A stretch of 64,000 nucleotides of DNA from assembly GCA_021824175.1 (NCBI GenBank), contig JAKALP010000010.1:171967-235966 (forward strand). The letters are read 5' to 3'. A program made the translations under genes and the position numbers. This stretch comes from Deltaproteobacteria bacterium (GTDB taxonomy: Bacteria > Desulfobacterota > Desulfobacteria > Desulfobacterales > Desulfosarcinaceae). This document shows positions 7,928 to 20,703 of the stretch, piece by piece. Below the pieces are notes generated by a model, which was not told the DNA's origin, searched no databases, and worked only from the letters and a program-made list of their open reading frames with translations. The number at the start of each line of letters is the position of its first letter. Position 1 is the stretch's first letter.

Positions 7928-8502
7928 TTTCCTTCCCGATCTGGCGGCCGTGCGCCCCTCGCCAATTGCTCTTGAAGAGTTAATGCCCAGCGGTGCACCG
8001 CATCATCGTCCTTCGTCGCATCCAAAACCAGCTTCAGATGGCGGCGGGCCTGGATCGTGTCACCGTAGCCCTCCACAAGAATCTGGGCTTTGAGAAACAG
8101 CGCCTCAGCAAAACATGGATCTTTGGCCAATATCTCCTCCAGCTTCACCATGGCCGCGTCAAATTGGCGGTTGCGTTTCAGCACCCGAACAATGTCCAGC
8201 GTGCCCTGAAATTGTTCCCGCAATGTCCAGGTATGATTGCTGCCGCGATAGATAATACCTGCGAAATGACCCAGGCGGTCAGTGGAGAATTCCACGATGA
8301 TGGCCAGGGTCAGGCAGCAGAGCAGCCAGAAGAGCGCGCCCAGCCATCCCCACCAGTAGATAAATAAAGGCAGGCCCAATAGCCCCCAGCGTAAAAACAC
8401 AAGTAGAATTCTTAAAAAGAAGGTCCGTTCCGCTGAATCGATATCTTTCAGAGGCTTTTTCTTCTTGGGCGCTATATTGTCATTATCCCGCCGATCTTCC
8501 AT
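7909..8502 (-). CDS. Membrane protein with C-terminal TPR-like repeats
   Basis: A charged cytoplasmic N-terminus (DNDNIAPKKKKPLKD) leads to two hydrophobic segments (FLRILLVFLRWGLLGLPLFI and WLGALFWLLCCLTLAIIV). The soluble C-terminal half resembles tetratricopeptide repeats: NRQFDAAMVKLEEILAKDPCFAEAL and GDTIQARRHLKLVLDATKDD. Such proteins usually act as scaffolds. The ATG at 8502 is preferred over one 6 bases upstream because AAGG has proper spacing to it. It sits between a small membrane protein and a membrane-anchored hydrolase, overlapping the latter. No specific function is recognised. Confidence 0.72.
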   Translation of the reverse strand: MEDRRDNDNIAPKKKKPLKDIDSAERTFFLRILLVFLRWGLLGLPLFIYWWGWLGALFWLLCCLTLAIIVEFSTDRLGHFAGIIYRGSNHTWTLREQFQGTLDIVRVLKRNRQFDAAMVKLEEILAKDPCFAEALFLKAQILVEGYGDTIQARRHLKLVLDATKDDDAVHRWALTLQEQLARGARPPDREGKWKTPD

Positions 8503-8511
8503 CGTCATCCT

Positions 8512-8802
8512 TCAATGGCCGGATTGTTGCTTGGCCAGCGCCACTGTGAGCGCGATCAAGGCCATCCAGGCCAGAGCGCTGACCAGGCAGCCGGGACTCT
8601 CTTTGTCCACCACTGGATGACGGAACCCGCCGAATCCGGTGATGCCGCCCACCAGATCCCCGAACCAGATACAGAACAGTACCGGCGCGAGCGCCACCGT
8701 AATGGCCAGCAGCGCCTTGACCCCTTCGGTGGAATAAGTGGTGATGATGCAAAATAGTGCGAGCAATAAAGAGATGAAGCGATTGATGACGGTTTTGTTC
8801 AT
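8512..8802 (-). CDS. Small membrane protein, function unknown
   Basis: The 96-residue protein has hydrophobic segments near the N-terminus (FISLLLALFCIITTY), in the middle (ALLAITVALAPVLFCIWFGDLV) and at the C-terminus (ALAWMALIALTVALA), suggesting three membrane helices. A glycine-rich loop (GGITGFGGFRHPVVD) lies between the second and third. Its ATG overlaps the stop of the upstream hydrolase gene (ATGA at 8799-8802), so the two are translationally coupled. No family is recognised. Confidence 0.65.
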   Translation of the reverse strand: MNKTVINRFISLLLALFCIITTYSTEGVKALLAITVALAPVLFCIWFGDLVGGITGFGGFRHPVVDKESPGCLVSALAWMALIALTVALAKQQSGH

Positions 8803-9635
8803 AAATGCTCCACTCCCAGACGACGACCCTTTTTAGCAGCGGCAACCGGAAGATTGCTTTTCAGGAAACGCTTCACGGCCGCGATTACTTCCTCCGGTTT
8901 CTCCTTGTGGGGCATATGGCCGCAGTTTGGAAGCACCAATAATTCCGAAACACCACCTGCCTTGCCGGCGATGAATTCGGGAAACGCCGTTGAACCATAT
9001 TCATCCCTGTCCCCGTGAATAGCCAATACCGGGCAGATAACTTTGCCGATGCTGTCTTCCAGGCTCCAACCAGAGAAGCCCGCCGCAAGCCAGATCTCTG
9101 TCCAGGCGCGCAGGACCCATTGGGCTTTCTGGCCATGCCACCGTTCCAGCCGCTCAATCTGTTCCGGCAGGTTAAAGGCTTGTTTCGCTTCCATTATTCC
9201 CGCTACGGTCAGATCCTCGACAAACGCCTGGGCCGCCATTGTGATGACAGCCACGCACTGGGCATCGCGGGCGGCAATGTGGATCGCCATTGCGCCGCCG
9301 ACACTGTGGCCGCATAGAACATATTGGGTGAGAGACAACTCTCTTTTTACTACTGGAAAATATTTGATGGCTTCTTCTTCAATGAAGTTAAATCCAGGCA
9401 AGTCAAGACGGGCATCGGATTTTCCAAAGCCCAACCGATCATAAGCGATCACCCGCCGGGATAGGTTTTGCGCTAAAACCTCCGGAAAATCGCGCCACAA
9501 TTCTACACACCCCAGTGAATCGTGAAGCAAAACAATGGGGACCTCCGATGAACGATTCTCCGGAATCCATGTTTTGGCATAAATCCTACCCTCCAAAGAC
9601 TTGATTTCACACTCTTGGATTTTCATGCCGCTCAT
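8799..9635 (-). CDS. Alpha/beta-fold hydrolase
   Basis: A soluble 278-residue serine hydrolase. The elements seen are HDSLGCVELWRDFP (oxyanion hole), DRLGFGKSD, the GHSVGG nucleophile elbow, the acid in HGDRDEYG and the catalytic His in NCGHMPHKEKPEEV. This arrangement is that of epoxide hydrolase/haloperoxidase-like and meta-cleavage product hydrolase-like proteins; the exact subfamily is open. The ATG at 9635 has AAGGA five bases upstream. It is the first gene of a four-gene cluster (8.8-7.2 kb) that also holds two membrane proteins and a second hydrolase. Confidence 0.82.
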   Translation of the reverse strand: MSGMKIQECEIKSLEGRIYAKTWIPENRSSEVPIVLLHDSLGCVELWRDFPEVLAQNLSRRVIAYDRLGFGKSDARLDLPGFNFIEEEAIKYFPVVKRELSLTQYVLCGHSVGGAMAIHIAARDAQCVAVITMAAQAFVEDLTVAGIMEAKQAFNLPEQIERLERWHGQKAQWVLRAWTEIWLAAGFSGWSLEDSIGKVICPVLAIHGDRDEYGSTAFPEFIAGKAGGVSELLVLPNCGHMPHKEKPEEVIAAVKRFLKSNLPVAAAKKGRRLGVEHL

Positions 9636-10311
9636 TCTTATCCTTTTGATTTACGCTGACCCATGCGGCAGGCAGCGATCCTTTGCTGGTTTGCGCATCG
9701 CACGGGTAATTGACCTGATATTATTATCGTCTCCCCCCAGATTGGATACTCGTGCCCCCCAATGAGCTGTTGAAGCCCTCCGCATGGCCCCGCGACCAGC
9801 AACGGGTCGATTATAAAAATATATCGTACCAGGAATCTCGCTAGAAGCCAGCACCAAAATTGGTCTTTTGGTTGATGCCTCCTTGCGGTCCGACCGCGCA
9901 TGGCAAATGTAACTATTTGTCATTAAAACCGCACGTTTTGCCCATAGCCACCTGTGGATGACGCCATTTTTATGGCTTGTGGCAAACCACCACACCGGAT
10001 ACCCGTCGCGTGAAAATGGCGGAAAACGCTTTTTGATACCTGATCTATCCATCCACGTGTTCTCGATTGACAATGATCTGATAAAGATTGTACTGACATG
10101 TCAGGTCATAGTTAGGTTTCCGTCTCCATCCGTTATCTGATCCACAAAATTGGTTTGTTCTCCGATGACCACCGTCGGGCAAGGGGGAAGGCCCCGTCGG
10201 TGAGAGCTTCAAAGGAGCACAATGGCACAGGGGGATAAGGCACTGCCCATTGGCGTGTGGGCGTATTTTATCCTCGGGGCTGATGACATGCGGAAAAGGG
10301 AGGCTAAAGAG
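9636..10311. other. Intergenic stretch without a supported gene
   Basis: About 676 bases between two divergent genes. The open frames here have no recognisable motif and an atypical composition. A possible alternative start for the downstream lipoprotein lies at 10222 with a good AAAGGAG, but it would put 30 extra residues ahead of the signal peptide. The segment must hold the promoters of both genes; no clear -35/-10 pair was identified. Confidence 0.5.
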
Positions 10312-11094
10312 ATGAAAGAGATGAAGATTATCGCGATGGTGCTATTTCTGTGCTTTATGCTCAGCGGATGCAATTTGTGGTATCGGGACGCCGACGGTGA
10401 TGGCTTTGGAGACCCTAAAACTTCCATCCGTCAGACCGAACAACCAGCCGGGTACGTAGCAGATCACACGGATTGCAATGACCAGGACGCCACCATCCAT
10501 CCCGGCGCCATCGAGGTCGTGGACTGGCGGGACAACCAGTGCCCAGGCGACCCTGGTTATGGAAAAATTGACGAACCGAATATCGAGGACTTCTCCACCT
10601 TCGGCGTTTTTCAATATCAGGACTCACCCGCCACGGTGGGATTCTGCCCTGTTTTGGACTCGGTTCACACGGCCACAATTTCCAAAAAAGAAGATGGGTA
10701 TTACGTTGAAATGTCGTTTATCCAGGTGCGCGCGAATGCGCCCGGCGATTGTCCCGCCTTAGGGGAGCCCATGATCAATGAAGCGCAATTGGTTGCTGGC
10801 GCAGATCCTTGCTTCGAGCTGGTGTCGTTGCCGTCCCGCATGTTTACCAACACGGAAGTAGAAGAGATGGACCATCTTTTTACTACCATCGAAGTTATCG
10901 TGACCGATTATGTGACGGCCAATCCCTTTGTGGAAGGCCTTTGCGTGGATCCCTGCCTGACCATCCAGATCAGTTGGGACGGCTATGATTTTGATCAACA
11001 ATCTCCCGCCTGCTATCATAAAGGGAAGTATTTCGAAAAGCTCAGCACCTCTTCACAACAGCAACTCGTGTCGTTCCTGAATAGTCTACGATAA
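10312..11094 (+). CDS. Lipoprotein with MopE-like metal-binding motif
   Basis: The first 20 residues are a lipoprotein signal: MKEMKII, a hydrophobic stretch, and the lipobox LSGC with Cys20 as the lipidated residue. Immediately after comes DADGDGFGDP...DCNDQDATIHPGAIE, the 'putative metal-binding' motif shared with the copper-binding MopE protein and many secreted proteins; the D-x-D-G-D-G loop looks calcium-binding. The remaining 200 residues are cysteine-bearing and unrecognised. The ATG at 10312 is preceded by GGGAGG; a start at 10222 would place the signal peptide too far inside. It is probably outer-membrane attached. It stands alone, followed by a strong hairpin. Confidence 0.72.
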   Translation: MKEMKIIAMVLFLCFMLSGCNLWYRDADGDGFGDPKTSIRQTEQPAGYVADHTDCNDQDATIHPGAIEVVDWRDNQCPGDPGYGKIDEPNIEDFSTFGVFQYQDSPATVGFCPVLDSVHTATISKKEDGYYVEMSFIQVRANAPGDCPALGEPMINEAQLVAGADPCFELVSLPSRMFTNTEVEEMDHLFTTIEVIVTDYVTANPFVEGLCVDPCLTIQISWDGYDFDQQSPACYHKGKYFEKLSTSSQQQLVSFLNSLR

Positions 11095-11100
11095 AAAATC

Positions 11101-11132
11101 CCGCGGGACAAAAGCTGGCTTTTGTCCCGCGG
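11101..11132. terminator. 15-bp perfect hairpin after the lipoprotein gene
   Basis: CCGCGGGACAAAAGC and its exact inverse are separated by only two bases, starting 7 bases after the lipoprotein stop codon. The T-run (six T) is on the minus-strand side, so as an intrinsic terminator it suits transcription from the right better than the adjacent plus-strand gene, for which it may act as an RNA 3' end stabiliser. Confidence 0.65.
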
Positions 11133-11350
11133 ATGATTCTATTCTTGAACAAGAGTCCTTTTCTGACACGGCTCTTCTTCTTCGAGGCCTTGCCGCTCGC
11201 GGATCGCCTGGCCGCCGAAGGCCGGCTGTCACAGATCGGACCGGAAGCAATACGTTGCGACGATTCAGCAAATTATCAACGGCACTGAAAGATCATCCAT
11301 TAAGATCTTTGCGATAGATCGCGCTTCACTACCAACCATAGGAGAACATC

Positions 11351-12418
11351 ATGAAAGTACTCGCCCTTAATTCAAGCCCCCGCGCGGAGGGCCAAAGCAA
11401 AACCGAGATGATCCTCAAACCGTTTGTGGAAGGGATGCGCCAGGCCGGCGCCCAGGTGGAGGTCGTCAATCTGCGGCAGAAGACCATCCGCAACTGCGCC
11501 GGCTGTTTTACCTGCTGGACCAAGACGCCCGGCGTGTGCATCCACAAGGATGACATGACGCGGGAGCTCTATCCCAAGTGGCTGGCGGCGGATATTGCCG
11601 TTTATGCGTCGCCCCTGTATCACTACACCATGACCGCCTCCATGAAGGCTTTTATCGAAAGAACCTTGCCGGTGCTGGAGCCCTTCTTCGAGCAGCGCGA
11701 CGGCAAAACATGGCACCCGCTGCGGCACCCCGCGCCCAAAGCCGTGGTCATGTCCGTGGCCGGTTTTCCGGAAATGAAAGTATTTGACCAGCTCTCCGCC
11801 TATGTTCAATTTTTATTCAAGCAAGGCCTGTTGGCTGAAATCTACCGGCCGGGCGCTGAAAGCCTGGCTCATTTGGCGTCCAGCTCCGTGCGAGAAAAAA
11901 TTTTGGCGGCCCTGTACCGCGCTGGCGAAGAAATCATTCAAACGCAAAAGATCCGGCCGGAAACCCTCAGCCAGATCACCCAGCCCATCGGCATCGAATC
12001 CCAGTTCGCCAAACTCGGCAACCTCATGTGGCGCACCTGCATCGCCGAATCGGTGACCCCCAAAGAGATGGTGGCCCGCGGTATCGCGCCCCGGCCCGAT
12101 TCCATCGAAACCTTCATGCTGATCCTGCCCCTGGGGTTTCAAGCGGCCAAGGCCGGCAACCTCGCGGCAACCCTGCAATTCGACTTTTCGGGCGAAATCG
12201 CCGGTTCGTGCCACTTTGTCATCGCCAAGGGCCAGATGAAGGCCGTGGCCGGCTCCGCGGCGAAGCCGGATCTTACCATCAAAACACCCTTTGCTCTCTG
12301 GGCCGACATCATGACCGGCAAGGCCGACGGTCAGAAGACCTTCATGGAACAAAAATACCAGGCCGCCGGCGACTTCTCCCTGTTGATGAAGTTCGGCGAG
12401 CTTTTTGAGAAAGGATAA
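11351..12418 (+). CDS. Iron-sulfur flavoprotein-like reductase fused to SCP2 domain
   Basis: Residues 1 to about 170 are a flavodoxin-fold NAD(P)H-dependent FMN reductase (LALNSSPRAEGQSKTEMIL as the FMN phosphate loop; PLYHYTMTASMKAFIERTL). Within it is a compact cysteine motif, CAGCFTCWTKTPGVC (C-x2-C-x2-C-x7-C), like that binding the [4Fe-4S] cluster in iron-sulfur flavoproteins. From about 250 to the end is an SCP2 sterol-carrier domain (LQFDFSGEIAGSCHFVIAKGQ, KPDLTIKTPFALWADIMTGK, MEQKYQAAGDFSLLMKF), which binds lipids. The fusion suggests a redox reaction on a hydrophobic substrate, which is inference. It is monocistronic, with GGAG upstream of the ATG. Confidence 0.83.
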   Translation: MKVLALNSSPRAEGQSKTEMILKPFVEGMRQAGAQVEVVNLRQKTIRNCAGCFTCWTKTPGVCIHKDDMTRELYPKWLAADIAVYASPLYHYTMTASMKAFIERTLPVLEPFFEQRDGKTWHPLRHPAPKAVVMSVAGFPEMKVFDQLSAYVQFLFKQGLLAEIYRPGAESLAHLASSSVREKILAALYRAGEEIIQTQKIRPETLSQITQPIGIESQFAKLGNLMWRTCIAESVTPKEMVARGIAPRPDSIETFMLILPLGFQAAKAGNLAATLQFDFSGEIAGSCHFVIAKGQMKAVAGSAAKPDLTIKTPFALWADIMTGKADGQKTFMEQKYQAAGDFSLLMKFGELFEKG

Positions 12419-12493
12419 CGCCGCTGGCTATCACAAGCCATCTCAATCAACGGATTTTGATCAAGATTGCGATGGTTGGTAAAGTAACGACAT

Positions 12494-12636
12494 CGTGCGT
12501 GAACGAAAAGCCCATATTTTTCCAAGTTCAAGGCGGAGGCAAAATTTTAACCGGATACGTACACGTAGTATTTCGAGGATTAAAATTTTGCCCCAACGCG
12601 GAAATTGGGAAAATAGGGGGTTTTCGTTCACGCACG
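12494..12636. repeat. 143-bp imperfect inverted-repeat element
   Basis: The two ends mirror each other over roughly 60 bases: CGTGCGTGAACGAAAA at the left matches TTTTCGTTCACGCACG at the right exactly, and the inner GGCAAAATTTTAA pairs with TTAAAATTTTGCC. The centre is around 12556-12575. A diverged half copy occurs at 21851-21921, so this is a dispersed, MITE- or REP-like element rather than a local terminator. It ends two bases from the stop codon of the HesB-like gene. Confidence 0.75.
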
Positions 12637-12638
12637 AC

Positions 12639-12928
12639 CTAACACGGCTCGGAGGCCGGCGAACAGATCACAAAGCCTTCACCATACCAGGAATCTTTGT
12701 AATCGATCGCGGTTTGATGGAGAAGCTCTTCTTCTCGCCGGTCATACACAAAGTCGATGCCGTTTAAGTGCACGGTTTCATCTCCGGCCCTTGGTTCATC
12801 CAGAACCATTGCCAAACGCGGCCCGACTCAGCCGTAACCCTGCTGCATCAGGCGAATCGCCTTGGTGGAATACTCCTTGAGCACTTTGAGAAGTTCAGTT
12901 CTGGCGGTTTTCGTCATGGTAATTTCAA

Positions 12929-12932
<4 letters not shown>
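12639..12932 (-). CDS. HesB-like protein with in-frame TGA (probable selenocysteine)
   Basis: The frame reads 97 residues if the TGA at 12830-12828 (codon 35) is translated. Before it: [18 protein letters not shown], then [11 protein letters not shown]; after it: [12 protein letters not shown], then [11 protein letters not shown] and [12 protein letters not shown]. This is a HesB/IscA-type iron-sulfur biogenesis fold, and the TGA sits exactly where relatives have the Cys of 'GGCSGPRLG'. HesB-like selenoproteins are an established family, so selenocysteine is the natural reading; the alternative is a nonsense mutation. A small stem-loop follows the TGA. The ATG overlaps the uvrA stop codon (ATGA at 12932-12929), implying translational coupling. 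Standard gene callers would miss or split it. Confidence 0.8.
12792..12808 (-). promoter_or_regulatory. Candidate bacterial SECIS hairpin
   Basis: In the mRNA sense, TGGTTC-TGGAT-GAACCA forms a 6-bp stem with a 5-base loop containing G, beginning 19 bases after the TGA codon of the HesB-like gene. Size, distance and the G in the loop fit bacterial selenocysteine insertion elements, which vary in sequence. Function is inferred. Confidence 0.45.
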
Positions 12933-18331
<5,399 letters not shown>

Positions 18332-18485
18332 GGTGCATTTCCTGATCATCAAGAGAGTCAACAACAAACCAACATTACAACGAGGGATCAATATAAGACG
18401 GAATTCGGGAAAGGCACGAACCTTGGACGTGAGACAGGGCGCGGTGGGTGGGCACTAAGAACCATCGCTACGTTTATTGAGCGTA

Positions 18486-18618
18486 GCGCCGTAGCGCCGT
18501 TGCGTGAGGCCAATATTAAACAGGATCACATAAAAGAACGCAGGTATCGGGTATTGCCCAAACAAAAGGCTTAGTCCGTTGGTGTGAGGTTGAATCTCAC
18601 GCCACGGCGCTACGGCGC
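18486..18618. repeat. Inverted-repeat pair, 'GCGCCGTTGCG' type, in a gene-free gap
   Basis: Arms at 18486-18508 (GCGCCGTAGCGCCGTTGCGTG...) and 18596-18618 are inverse copies with a single mismatch. The whole 18332-18758 gap between uvrA and a small hypothetical gene has no supported gene. A second pair with related arms and almost the same outer span (132-133 bases) lies at 23261-23392, so this looks like a dispersed element. Confidence 0.6.
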
Positions 18619-18758
18619 AACGCACCTGTAAGGGCTATGCCGATGAGCTCAGGAATCTCAAAAAGGAAAATTTCACTTGAGGGTCAAAAGATGTTCAGCA
18701 CCAGCGTGCGAGTTCAGAGCGTACAAGGAATGAAAGCGGAGAAAACCATCAACAAACA

Positions 18759-19007
18759 CTATGCATCGACCGGAAAATAGGCCTCCAGGCCGGTCCTGAT
18801 TTTGCGGCGGTCGGTTCCTTCCCGGCGTTCATTTCTGCCGGAGATGGTCACCACCACGCCATAGCGGGCCTCCTGACGCCGGTCCTCTTCGTTGGCCCGG
18901 CGATCCTTCAGGGGCCGCTTTTTTTCAGGCGGCGGACGGCGCTGATTCTGCCGCTCATTGGGATTTTTCTGGGCGGGCGGCACGCCTCCCACGACGATAT
19001 CCACCAT
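18759..19007 (-). CDS. Small charged protein, function unknown
   Basis: An 82-residue protein starting MVDIVVGGVPPAQKNPN, followed by a highly charged, proline-rich segment (RRPPPEKKRPLKDRRANEEDRR) and ending with GLEAYFPVDA. It is probably partly disordered. The ATG at 19007 has AGGAGG 8 bases upstream; the longer open frame above it has no support. No family is recognised. It is divergent from the binding-protein gene that starts at 19338. Confidence 0.6.
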   Translation of the reverse strand: MVDIVVGGVPPAQKNPNERQNQRRPPPEKKRPLKDRRANEEDRRQEARYGVVVTISGRNERREGTDRRKIRTGLEAYFPVDA

Positions 19008-19337
19008 AATGCTGCACCTCCTGGTATTAGTATCGGCCGGTCTCTTGAATACTTTAGAACCCCTTTTTTTGGATGGCTCTCTGGCTATGACGGATGAATT
19101 TCTGAACCAGCATTTTTTCGCCATAGGTGCGGGTGAATGAGTAAATGCGGTCCCCCTTTGGCTCCATCTGACAGGCCCTGGCAGCCGCGGCCTTGAGCCT
19201 TTCCCATCTGCGTTTATTCGTGCTAAAAATAATCTCGTGGGAAACAATGCCACTGTTTGCCCAAGAGGCATTGTAGCGGGCAGATGACCTGTCATGTGTT
19301 GAGCTGGTTAACCATTACCCAGGAAGGAATCTTTTCC

Positions 19338-20588
19338 ATGGAGACCAAACGCACCATGGCAATGAGATGGATCTTGGCGTTCGTCATCTTCTCGGGACTG
19401 TTCTTCTCAGTCAACGGACTCACGACCGCACCTGCCTGGGCTAAACAGAAAATCCTGATCAAGGTCGGCGTGCCGACCCCCTTGAGCGGCCCGGCCGGAC
19501 CGTGGGGCCGCATCGGGGTGCCGGCTGACGACACCTTTGTGGCCCTTTTCAACCAGGAGGGCTTCAAGGTCGGCGATCAGATCTACGGCTTCCAGCTGAT
19601 CCACATCGATGACATGAATACGCCCGAAGGCGGAGCCACGGCCGCCAGAAAGCTGATCTACGAAGACAGGGTCAAATTCATTGCCGGCCACTGGAGTTGG
19701 AACTTCGCGGCCATGGCGGCCATCACCAATGCGGCCAAGGTGATCTTGATCACCCGCACCGGCAATGAAGCGGTACCGGGTGGCGTCTATGATCCCAAAC
19801 GCATGCCTTACACGGTTTTCGGCAATCCAGCGCACGAGCAGTTCATCGCCGATTGTCAGGCCCTGGTCAAAGCGTTTCCCAAATACAAGAAGATCGGCAT
19901 CAATGACTCCAACCTGGGCAAAGGCATTGGCTGGGACTATGTGGACAAGGAATTGACCCGGCTGGGGATCCGATTTCATCACGAGTGGTATCTGCCCGGC
20001 ACCCAGGATTTTTCTCCCTATATCAACCGCTTTGCCGAGGCAGGCTGCGATATCATCTACGGCGCCGGTGATGTGACCACCGCCATGCTGGTGGCCAAAC
20101 AGCGCTATGAAATGGGCTACAAGGATTGGCATACCGGCACGGTCGGCGGCATTTTCGACCCCAAGGCCTACATCAGCGTGACCGGTTCCGCGGCCGCCCA
20201 AGGATTCATCGGCCAATACTGGGCCAATTGGGAATTCAAGGAGACCCAGGTGGACCCCAAACTGGTGGCCATGTGCCAACAGGTCAATCAGATCCTGACC
20301 GAGAAGACCGGCAAACCCTACACCCACACCGGCTGGATCGGCTGGACCCCCAACCATCTCATGATTTTGGCCCAGGCCATGCAGAAGGCCGGCACGGTTG
20401 AGAACACCGACGCCATCATGAAGGCCATCCGGGGCGGCACCTTCAGCACCACGGTGGGCACCTTCACCATGTCGGGCGCCAAAACCTATGGTTCGCCGGT
20501 AGTCTTTGGCAGCGCCGGGGCCATTTGCCAGATCCAGGGCGACAGAGAAGTCTACCTGAGCGAGTCGCCCATGGCGCCCCTGCCGTAG
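19338..20588 (+). CDS. ABC transporter substrate-binding protein, Leu/Ile/Val type
   Basis: A 416-residue periplasmic binding protein. The signal peptide has a basic start, a hydrophobic core (WILAFVIFSGLFFSVNGL) and an AWA cleavage site near residue 33. The mature part starts KVGVPTPLSGPAGPWGRIGV, the usual ligand-loop of type 1 periplasmic binding folds for branched-chain amino acids, amides or aromatic acids; later segments include DDMNTPEGGATAARKLIYEDRVKFIAG and YLPGTQDFSPYINRFAEAGCDII. The ATG at 19338 follows AGGAAGGA. No permease or ATPase genes are beside it, so it is an orphan that must work with a transporter or sensor encoded elsewhere. Confidence 0.9.
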   Translation: METKRTMAMRWILAFVIFSGLFFSVNGLTTAPAWAKQKILIKVGVPTPLSGPAGPWGRIGVPADDTFVALFNQEGFKVGDQIYGFQLIHIDDMNTPEGGATAARKLIYEDRVKFIAGHWSWNFAAMAAITNAAKVILITRTGNEAVPGGVYDPKRMPYTVFGNPAHEQFIADCQALVKAFPKYKKIGINDSNLGKGIGWDYVDKELTRLGIRFHHEWYLPGTQDFSPYINRFAEAGCDIIYGAGDVTTAMLVAKQRYEMGYKDWHTGTVGGIFDPKAYISVTGSAAAQGFIGQYWANWEFKETQVDPKLVAMCQQVNQILTEKTGKPYTHTGWIGWTPNHLMILAQAMQKAGTVENTDAIMKAIRGGTFSTTVGTFTMSGAKTYGSPVVFGSAGAICQIQGDREVYLSESPMAPLP

Positions 20589-20703
20589 CGGTTTGGCGCG
20601 ACGTCTACCCATTGGCGCCAGGTTAGAAGCATTTCCACTTCTTCCCTGTTCGATCCCATGCAGGGCTTACAGACACTATTTATATGGGGTTTTCGGTCTA
20701 CCA

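Noticed and set aside
9651..10073. 140-codon open frame on the minus strand
   Set aside because: Low-complexity Arg/Ser-rich translation, no motif and no ribosome binding site.
11137..11281. Plus-strand open stretch reading SPFLTRLFFFEALPLADRLA then AEGRLSQIGPEAIRC
   Set aside because: It reads like a real protein end, but has no start codon, overlaps nothing recognisable and is too short to name. It may be a gene remnant.
12639..12830. Reading the HesB-like gene as a pseudogene with nonsense TGA
   Set aside because: Both sides of the TGA are well conserved in one frame, the TGA falls at the Cys position and selenoprotein relatives are known, so selenocysteine is the simpler reading; not fully excluded.
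19407..20612. 401-codon open frame opposite the binding-protein gene
   Set aside because: Antisense shadow; Gly/His/Asp-rich translation with no motif.
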